DNA from: Liriodendron chinense
Taxonomy: Eukaryota > Streptophyta > Magnoliopsida > Magnoliales > Magnoliaceae
DNA: 64,000 bases
Direction: 5' to 3'
NCBI GenBank assembly: GCA_003013855.2
Contig: PVNU02002850.1
Span: 1,674,001-1,738,000, forward strand
Of the stretch, positions 55,632 to 64,000 are shown in pieces; the stretch's first letter is position 1; each line of letters starts with the position of its first letter. The notes beneath the pieces are model-generated. The model was not told where the DNA came from. It worked only from the letters and a program-made list of their open reading frames with translations, and made no database searches. The position numbers were made by a program, and so were the translations under genes.

Positions 55632-57048
55632 TGTTGAACCTCCAATTTATACATTGCATTGCCCAGTACATCACATTATATGCACGATTTTCATATTTAA
55701 AAGGCCCATCTAATGCATGTTTTGTGATTTCAGGAATGAGAGCGGAATTCACCCAATTAGGAGACTAAAAAGAGCCATTTGAAGCCATTGGATGAAGAAG
55801 AAAGAAGGACCAAAGAAAGTAGAAAGAGAGGAGAAGAAAGGAAGAAAGAAGCAAAAGGAGAAAGCAGAAACAAAGGTCAAGACCGGTCGTGCGACCGGTC
55901 GTCCATCGCCAGGACCGGTCGTCCGACCGGTCTGATTATGCAAAGAAGAAGAAATCTCTTAGAAGGTCACTGGACCATTCACGACCGGTCGTCCGATGCC
56001 CAGACCGGTCGTGTGACCGGTCCTTCAATTAAATTTTAAAGGTGGAATTTTGGCAAAACTCGCTGGACTATTTTTGGACGTTTTGCGACCGGTCGTGCGA
56101 CCACTCGTCAGGGAGCTCAGACTGGTCGTGCGACCGGTCGTCTGCGTAATAAAGCTTCTCCGTGAAGCTCCGAGATTTTCTGCGCAGTGCGTAACCTTGT
56201 GCAATTTCTGGATGTTTCCGACGCAAGGGGCTTCCACACTATAAAAGGACACCTAGGGGCTCTTCTTAGATGATCATAGAAGCTAAGCAAGGTCGTGGGA
56301 GAGGATGGAAGTCGTCGTGGAGCGTCAGTAACTCTCCAATTTCCAGTTTTTCTAGTTTTTTATGCTTTCTATTATGAGTTCTAGTTGTAGTATGACAATG
56401 CTCGGCTAGAATCTCTCAGCTAAGGCTGAGAGGTGAAGCTTGTAGCTAATTTCATGTTTGATTCAAGTTAATTCAAGTAGTTTTCAATTCAAGTTTGGAT
56501 TTTTCATATTCTAGTTCTTAAGTTGGTAGTTTGAGATGTTTTATGAGAGTTCATGTGCTCCGGACATGAATTCCTTGCAATTCTCTGAGATTATCATATG
56601 GTGCTTGTTTAGATTCGAATTATAGTAATCCTTGAGCAGGCCATAGTCCATAGGCATGGCTGTTACTCCGAAGGCTATGATTTTGAATTCTACATTGATT
56701 GAATGGGACTAGAACTTGGAAGTTCAACTTGAATGGGATTGAATGTGTGTGAATGCTTTATTTTCCACTAGATGAGAGATAGGACTTCAAATCTAGTTGT
56801 GCTCTTTACTTGGATTGATTGGATTGACATGGGATTGCTACAAGTGGATCCTTGAATGCCTTAGTACTTTAAATTACTGATTTTCCATTAAGTTTCTGTT
56901 TAAGTTTAATTACTCAATTGAATCTTATTTCTTGCAAAACTGAGTTGCTGGAATAGTTTGAAAGTTGTTTCTAATTCCCTGTGGATCGACCTCGGTCTTA
57001 CCAAGATTTATTACTACATTGCAGCCTTACACTTGAGGCGAGTGAACA
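55632..57048 (+). repeat. Element 1 3' LTR
   Basis: 1417 bp, a near-identical partner of 38180-39595. It has the same six palindrome units (starting 55881, 55913, 55983, 56003, 56087, 56120) and TATAAAA at 56240-56246. It is preceded by the polypurine tract at 55619-55631. Confidence 0.93.
55881..56139. promoter_or_regulatory. GACCGGTC palindrome array, element 1 3' LTR
   Basis: Unit positions match the 5' LTR one to one. A few boxes that are mutated in the 5' copy are intact here (for example at 56003), so the ancestral array had more complete palindromes. Confidence 0.8.
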
Positions 57049-57586
57049 TAAGACACTTGAAGGTTTAAGCTGGATCAAAGCAATAGTGTGAAAGAAGAAA
57101 GAGAGCAGCTCCAGTCTGACTCTCCAACTCCCATTCTTCTGTCCTTTAGACAGAATGAAAGAAGAAAGAAGGGGCGAAGCTTTGTCGATATCAATAAGTA
57201 AAGAAGAACATGTATTCATATTTGGAATGTCTTGTTCTAAAATCAAGGGATGTATTGATGGAATGTAAAAGAACCCGATTATAATGAATGGAATGCTGAA
57301 TGTCTTTCTCTTTGTCTTATGGAATGTTGGAATATTCTCTTGTTTCCCCTATCTATACAAACACAATTTTGTTGTGTAAACAAACTATCATCTATTTACA
57401 ATTTTACATAACCCTATTAACCAATGAGGTTGTGCCATGTGGCATCTCCTTCCTTTCAACCAATCATAAGCCTCCACTAACTTTTACCCTCCATCATCTC
57501 AAAGATTACCATAAAACTAGCTGGTGGGCTATAAATACCCCCTCCTCTCTTCATTCCACATCAATAAAGATCAAGAGAAGGAGAGA

Positions 57587-57641
<55 letters not shown>

Positions 57642-58008
57642 CTTGAGTGCTCAAGCTCCCATCTTCTTCAGTCCCCTTAGCCTCCTCTAGCCCTCTCTTA
57701 GGCACTTAGCCCACTTGGGTTGATCCTTCCAAACCCTAATGCACCCAAACCTCCCAGCCATTTCAAGTGTAAGCCAAAGATTGTGCCATCATTAGTAGCA
57801 TGCATATTCCATCATTCGCAACATGACTTCCCTTCTCAACCCCCCTGCTTCTCTAGGTCACTATTGAGTATGCTCTGTGACTTACCAGAACTTTTGGATT
57901 CTGTTGCATTAGAAACTTATGGTAGTCTAGTCCTCATACATATTATTTTGGCATCATCATATCTCCTTTTAATCCCCATTCTTTTCTAGACATTTTTTAG
58001 ACGAATGC
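57049..58008 (+). repeat. Continuation of the older LTR-like sequence plus unassigned flank
   Basis: It resumes the sequence split by element 1 at the TAAGA duplication. It includes a GA microsatellite (57591-57639) downstream of TATAAATACCCCC at about 57531, a second TATA-like context. No coding region is supported. Confidence 0.4.
57591..57639. repeat. (GA)n microsatellite
   Basis: About 24 uninterrupted GA units. Confidence 0.95.
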
Positions 58009-60653
58009 TATTAAGCCTTGAATTGTGCATATTTATCCCCAATTTCATGCTTTAATTACATAAAACAATGAGCTTAAAGACGGAATTTAATGTATTTTTG
58101 TGATTACAAGAGCAAATGAGAGATGTGAAAAAAATGAGCTTAACGAGGAACAAATGGACCACTTTTCTCTTAGCCGTCCAATCCATAGGGAAATCCTTTC
58201 TCAGCCGTTCTTCCATCCAGGCCAGTAATAAGTATAATCCAGCACATGGTGGACTCTAGCATCATCGCTACTCTCAGCCTTTCACAGCTCGTCCAACTCA
58301 AGTGGACCACGATCATTAGCCGCACGTGCATTAGATGGACACCATCCATCATGTAATTTCAACAATTGAAGGAACTGGTGGAGATCTCCAGCCTCACACA
58401 TGTAGCTGCACCAAGAGCATCTACAACCATCTCACATCAACATGCAACCCTTAAAATCGTCCAGCCCTTAAAAACCATCTCATGTCTTTCAATCCAACCA
58501 TCCAATCCTTAAAGCCATCTCATGTCTTCCAAACCCACACATGTATTGCCCATCATCACCAATCCAATGGTCCAGCAGTCCTCAATGTTCTAGCCTCACT
58601 GTGCAAATCCATCATCCTCATCGTCCTTCAGTTCCAGCAGCTGCTGGACTTCCCAGTTCTTACACGTACATACATCCACAACAATACATGTGCAAGGCTG
58701 GACGTTCTAAGTTGCATCCAACGGCCACAAGGTGGTCCCCACATGTACTTTCAATAAGAAAGAAAGAAAAAGAAATCAGAGAGTTGTTTCCAGTTTGGAG
58801 TTTTAAAGAGAGAAGGAAATAAGGGGCTTCTGTTTTGGGTGTTTTGGAACAGAAATTAAAAATTAAAACTACTAATCCCATTTTGCACTTTTCAGCCCAG
58901 TTCGTGGGGCCCACTTTAACGAGTCTATAAAATCTAGTCCATTCATGTTGAAGATCAGCTCGACGAAGAAACCAAATAAGTTTCATGTTGATTCGAGCTA
59001 CGGATTGATCGTGGCGGCCAAAACAATACGAATTGTCCAGAAGTTTCCTGATTTTCACTGACTTAACTCTGGGATAGTCCATGTGGCCTACCAATACTTA
59101 TATGAAGAATCTAAGCTGACCATCTTCTAGAAAATATCAATATTTGCAAAACCATAAAGTTTTATGTCAAAAGGATATGTGGTTTGATCGTATCAGTTGA
59201 AGAAAGATGGACCATCCTGAAAGATTTCAACTACATAAATTTTATAAAAAGCCCTAAATGTTTTGACTTTTACACCCAATTCTGGAATATTTTTAGACAA
59301 CGTAAGTAGTTTATCATGTAGAGGAAAATTTTTCTACCAATATGCAAAATTTGAGACCAATCTGACCTCTGTACACTCCGTACCATCGATCACAACATGA
59401 CTGGTTCTGAAAGTGTCTAAATTATATGATTTAGAGAGGTGGTCATTGTTCTGATTCTTAGACCCACTCAGAAGGTAATTAGAGATAACTAAACCATCCA
59501 TGAGGAAGTTCATACACCAAGGAAGCTACGACTTAAATTTCAAGGCAATCCGACCATTGGCTATTCCGTACCAAGCGAAACAAAATCACATATGTTGCTG
59601 TCCTCTTGTCTGTCATTATAAATAGGAGAGCTCCTTTCTCTTCTAGGTATCAAGGATGTGGAGAAGGGCTTGTAGGCTTGGAGGAGTTCTAATTCAAGTT
59701 TTAATAGTTTTCTTATAGTTCTAATTTCTTTTTTATATTTTTCTCCGAGATTTTAGTTTATTGATATTAGAGATGAACTAAAACCTCTTAGTTAGAGCTA
59801 AGAGATGAAGCTTACAGCTTATTTTTGATGAGTTGATTCCATCTAGGTTTTCTTTTTATGCTTTAATGACGAACATGGTTTGATTTTTAGTTTGAATGAA
59901 GTTCTAATTCTAGTTCTTTTTTGATTTTTAGATGACTCTGAGCTCTTTTGATACTTAGAGGTTCTAAAACTAGTTTCTTAATTATTTAGACCTATAAAGT
60001 TCATTGATCTACCATAGACTACGGGCATGATAGATGTTTTAAATTCCTTATGCTCTATAACATGGATCTTAATGTAGGAACTATTTCAAGCCTAAGTTCA
60101 TATATTTAAGAATTATGAGTTGAATGAAATTGTTTATCAATTGTAGTTTGATTAAAATTAAATTATGGTTCTACTTCTAGTTTAGTGATAGGATTAGACG
60201 TAGGCTATGGTTATTAATTTACATGTTTTGAAAGAAGGATTGACTTGTATAATTCAAGGATTTGAATTCCCTATGCCCAATACCTAAGCTTGGAAAGAGG
60301 GAACTATCATTGATGAATGTTCTAATTATCTCACATTGATTGTGATTTAACCGCTTTATATTTTGGATAGATAGGATTGAACTCTAATTCTAGTTGAGAT
60401 AAGATGGAACTTAGTTGAACTAATTCATTGAAAATAGGTGCAAGGGGATTGCTCTAGTGTCTATTTTTTCATTAGTTTTCTTTTAAATTAGAATGTATTC
60501 ATCTTTAAACCAATTCTACTTTATTTTAGTTTAGCTAGTTTTCAATCCTATTTGCCTTTGAGTGTTTGAACCTAATTTCTTTCCTCGTGGATTTGATCTC
60601 GGTCTTATCGAGATTCTTACTACATCGCGACCTTGCACTTGGGGTTGTGAACA
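58009..60653 (+). repeat. Element 3 5' LTR
   Basis: 2645 bp. The U3 is C-rich (CATCCA/CCATCTCA words). TATAAATA is at 59617-59624. The downstream part has the AACCTCTTAG-x-TAGAGCTAAGAG motif and the GATCTCGGTCTTATCGAGAT wording shared with the other LTRs. No GACCGGTC array was seen. Confidence 0.8.
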
Positions 60654-61269
60654 AGTTTTTTGTGCCAGTTGCCGGGGAAGGTGTCTGTTTTGAACACTCT
60701 TAAGTTTAGGGTTATTTTTTTTCTAGTTAGGATAGCTTTTAATTTCTTATTATTTTCTATATTAGGATTTTATTTTTATTTCAAGATTATTAACATTCTT
60801 TGTTTTGTTTTTGTAGGAATTCTTTAACCTAGGGATTTTTCTCGGGTGCCATCTTTCTCTCTCTCCTCTATTTTTATTTCTAGATTTTCTATTTTTTTTA
60901 TTATGGTTAGATCCATTGATTAAAATTTCATCATGCCAATGCTCGAGTTGACATGTGAATATTCTAAGTTTCTTCTAGAGAACGAGTGATTGAATCAAGG
61001 GCCTCAAAACAACTATGTTCAGAAACGTTCTATGTGTGACTATATCGTTGAGAATCAATCAGATACTCCCCCATGTAAGACATTGTGAGATTACTAGAAT
61101 GAGAACAATGTGCATAACTTTTCACCAGGTAAGACATTGAGTGAGTATCGGAATAAGAGTAAATGACATGATGCTTTATCAGTTAGGACGATGTGTGAAC
61201 ACTTGTATGATTATGCCTACCAACAAACATACAATGCTCCATCATACAACACGTATGATCCTAATTGAG

Positions 61270-62420
61270 GGAACTATCAAAATTTCAGTTGGAGGAATGA
61301 ATCAATTATGGATGCTACCAGTTACCCTTAAGAGTCATTATCTCATTCGCTCAAACCGACATAAATCCTTAAGGATACACTGCAAGAGTTTATAAAAATA
61401 ACTGAGCAATGCATACAACACCTCTCGCCAACTTCTGAAAATCCTGAATCAGATGTTAAGAGCACTGAAACACTCCTTACTAATATGGAGGAAGGGACTT
61501 CCTAATCCCAACTTTCACCCAATCTAATTGATCAACAACTAGAGGAGGTTGATTTTAGTGATCTCGATATCATCATCGATCATGATGAATCAACCATCTC
61601 TTTTAGATACAATGAGTAGAACGATGAAGAGATTCCAATGAATGTTAACGAACTAGAGGAATCTATCAAATCTGAAGGTGATGATTGGACTCATCATTAT
61701 AATGGTTCAGAAAGTGATTGTGCATCCATACTTTCATCCCCCCATGAACCTATTGTGTATGGGTCTCTAGTTGATATTCATGCTAGGGAGTTTCCCAAAA
61801 TAGATGATTTTGAGTTACTCCACCAACTTGACATGCCTAAATTTAATGTGGATGAAGAGCTCTCCCTGATCGAATGTTTTGACTCTTTGGAAGATTGCTT
61901 GGTTCACTTTGAACACTCAAACGATTCAATGATTCAGGACATTATGAATGCTTTGCAAAATTTCAATCTAGAGTCTCATACTAATCGAGAGTAAATTTAT
62001 TTTGAGAAGCATCCCTCCACTGAATTTGAATTTTTACTATTTAATGTGGAGAAGTCCATTGTGGAGGAAGAAACCCCCTTGACTGAATACACCATCCCTT
62101 GAGAAGATAGCTTGACCCACTCCCTTGACTTTGACAATGATATGATTAGGGAGTTGGATGCCTTGCTTGATACGGTGCCAGTGCTTGAAAAGCCCCATTC
62201 CACTAATTTAAATTCATCACCATTAATTGTGGAGGCATCAAATTTTTTGATTTTGTGGAGAAGACACCCTTGATTGAAGAAAATATTTTTGAAATCTCTT
62301 CACCACTTTGGGTTTTTCAACCTATAAATAATTCTAACTAGGAGGACCCATATCTGTATAATTTTTAGCCAGTCCAGAATTTAAGGAGACACATTTTCAG
62401 TGATCCTCTCCTCTTCTCAT
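61270..62420 (+). pseudogene. Element 3 gag C-terminus and extension relic
   Basis: 61270-61310 reads GNYQNFSWRNE, matching the NPNFSWKN stretch after the zinc knuckle in elements 1 and 2. 61370-61400 corresponds to the DTLKAFI segment. The 61638-61994 frame (118 codons, acidic) matches the extension (DSMIQDIMNAL against DPMIQDIVYAL of element 1). Near 62300-62390, with two in-frame stops, SPLWVFQ, EDPYLYNF and RRHIFSD match the C-terminal motif. The protease and gag core appear to be deleted. Confidence 0.7.
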
Positions 62421-63672
62421 ACATGTGGTGTGTGTTTCTTTTAGCTTTTTATGATGAAGAAAACCCATATATATGTCAAGCAGGACTATGGATGGTCCCA
62501 ATGAACAGCTTTTTACAATTCATGATGATCCTGCTCCAATCCAACCATGTGCTACATCTGATCAGATTAAAGTAGAGTAAGTTAGAATATTTTGCTGCAT
62601 TAGGTTTGCTTTTGCTTAAGATTGAATAAGTCTCTTCGTCTGATGGAGACATTGAAAGAAGTTGCTCTTGAATAACTTGCTCTCTTAGGTACTTTCTCCC
62701 ACTCATTCCTCTTTATTTTATCATTACTCTCATATTGCATGCATTGTATATCTTTCTTACATTGAGGACAATGTAGATTTTAAGTTGATGGTGAGATTCC
62801 TGTTGAATCTACTAGTGTTTTTACAACATTTCGAGTAATTTTTTTTTAAATTCTTTGATTTTTCTAGTTTTAAAACTCTCTTAAAAAATAAATTCTATAA
62901 ATTCAAAGTTATGAGAATATGAGATAATAAGATATGAAGTAGTCTGATTTTGAAAGCTTAAACTCTGTTGATTTAGTAGTTTTCTATATGAGTTCCTTCC
63001 ATTTGACCGATAAGAAAGTTTAAACATCATTGAAGTCTAATTCACATTACACATCACTCTCATTCGTAAGGATTAAGAAAGATGTTTTGATTTATTGATT
63101 GGATTATAGTTTGAAAGCGTTGAGGAACCAAGCCAGGGAGTTTTGTCCATCATGTTTAAATGTAATTTAGGGTAAGGATTTTTATCATGTGTCGTTACCA
63201 TTACGTGATTATTTCTTTAGTTCGAAGTGAGCCTTTTGGATTCTTTTCGGCTTTTGATCTTTAAAAAAAAAGAAGAAAAAAGAGTTGAATTGAAAATCAA
63301 TAAAAAAATAGGGTATTGAAAAAGGGCTACCTATGACCAACCAGGGGAGGGCTGTTTACCCAAGCTGGCAATGGGATTAGTGTGAAAGCCATTGATAGAA
63401 CAGTAAGGCATTCTCTTGTCATAGGCTTATTGTTGATCTGTGCGCTCGCTAAACTTATAATCTAATTGATCCATGGAAAGAAGGATAATCCTGAAAATTG
63501 AAGAGTTGGGTATTCACTGAGTACACTAGGTCATGATTGTTTGAATTGCTCTATTTGTCAATTAAATAGTTGAAACTCAGTTTAAACACTCATTAAGTCA
63601 TTAGAAGATGGTGTTTCATTGTCTTGCTACTAAGTGTCTTCGAATTTCACTCTCAAATGACTTGAGTTTTAT

Positions 63673-64000
63673 TGTAACGCCCTGGAAATTTCTATCCTCG
63701 AGTCTAGAGAGTACTCGAGTACCTTTAATTTTTTTCAGATGTAAGTGCTCAATTGAGAGTGCATACGCCTGATTTAGAACCAAGCCTCTAGGAGATTTGT
63801 ATAGGAAACCCTAGTTTGAACGTTTCGATTCGATCAAACCCTTGTAAGACATTGAAACACATCAATCTAACAGTACATTCTTCGTCAAATATCATGGATA
63901 GCCACAGATTCATTTCTAATCGTTAAATCCTACATTTGATTTGTTGATTTATGAACCTCAATCTACTATTTATTAAAATGACAATTGATTAACCTATATA
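63673..64000 (+). mobile_element. Start of another LTR-like element, runs off the window
   Basis: TGTAACGCCCTGGAAATTTC interrupts element 3 immediately before its expected 3' end and resembles the TGTAACRCCC start of many plant Ty3 LTRs. No partner is visible in the window. Confidence 0.4.

Larger units (their letters stand above)
38180..57048 (+). mobile_element. Element 1: Athila/Tat-like gag-protease LTR retrotransposon with nested element 2
   Basis: Near-identical LTRs (38180-39595 and 55632-57048) are flanked by a perfect TAAGA duplication (38175-38179, 57049-57053). TGACGCCGTTGCCGGGGA (39602-39619) lies just inside the 5' LTR and fits the tRNA-Asp-type primer site of Athila/Tat-lineage Ty3 elements. 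GGTTGGGGGGTG precedes the 3' LTR as polypurine tract. The interior proper is only 39596-44056 plus 55376-55631, about 4.7 kb, with gag, protease and an extension but no RT, RNase H or integrase. Element 2 is inserted at 44057. The LTRs look about 1-2% different by eye, so insertion was recent. Confidence 0.92.
58009..63672 (+). mobile_element. Element 3: decayed Athila/Tat-like relative, 3' end not seen
   Basis: The 5' LTR (58009-60653) begins TATTAAGCCTTGAATTGTGC, a diverged form of the element 2 LTR start, and ends GTTGTGAACA. It is followed by primer site TGTGCCAGTTGCCGGGGA (60661-60678). The interior lacks the gag core and protease. It keeps part of the gag C-terminus, the acidic extension, TTGAGGACAATG (62761) and the conserved post-ORF block (63310-63450). 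It is interrupted at 63673. Many stops indicate an old copy. Confidence 0.8.

Overview
The window is nuclear DNA from a flowering plant. It has one intron-rich plant gene with GT/AG splice junctions and many plant-type transposable elements: Ty1/copia, Athila/Tat-like Ty3/gypsy, hAT DNA transposons, MITEs, a LINE, tRNA-like SINEs and a TRIM. It also has many GA/CT and AT microsatellites. I cannot name the species; the dispersed foldback repeats at 28.8-30.3 kb remind me of magnoliid genomes, but that is an impression only. There is no operon-like or prokaryotic organisation and no CRISPR array.

Layout. 1-5.3 kb: intergenic DNA with LINE relics and a MITE. 5.29-14.75 kb: a 9.45-kb hAT transposon with matching terminal inverted repeats and an 8-bp target duplication. 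It carries a broken DUF659/BED-type hAT transposase gene (minus strand) whose 3' part is tandemly duplicated, and it hosts two MITEs, a LINE tail and a solo LTR. 14.98-15.30 kb: a 321-bp TRIM. 15.3-21.7 kb: intergenic, with a MITE derived from the same hAT family. 21.74-24.40 kb (minus): the only convincing host gene, seven exons encoding a 352-residue bHLH-MYC_N-domain protein related to RICE SALT SENSITIVE 3 (RSS3-like), with GA/CT tracts in its leader, promoter and last intron. 24.5-31 kb: microsatellites, two SINE copies and three foldback elements. 31.05-35.84 kb: a decayed Ty1/copia element (minus).

38.18-57.05 kb is a nested stack of Ty3-type elements whose order can be read from perfect 5-bp target duplications. 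Element 1 (plus, 38180-57048, TSD TAAGA) carries element 2 (minus, 44057-55370, TSD ATGAA). Element 2 carries solo LTR A (46818-48397, TSD GTTAA) in its interior and solo LTR B (53360-55302, TSD TAAAC) in its 5' LTR. Elements 1 and 2 encode only gag plus aspartic protease plus a C-terminal extension; there is no reverse transcriptase or integrase. Element 2 has this as an intact 900-codon ORF, so the family looks non-autonomous. 58.0-63.67 kb is a third, more decayed relative, interrupted at 63673 by another LTR-like start.

The most unusual signal is a promoter-proximal palindrome array. The LTRs of element 1, element 2, solo LTR A and solo LTR B, and in diverged form the copia LTRs, all carry GACCGGTC-based palindromes 50-110 bp upstream of a TATA box. 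A different GC-rich palindrome (CGGGCGCCCG) sits at the same place in the solo LTR at 12.4 kb. In the two best arrays the units repeat every 52-55 bp, about five DNA helical turns. This suggests convergent acquisition of a regulatory module by different retrotransposon families.
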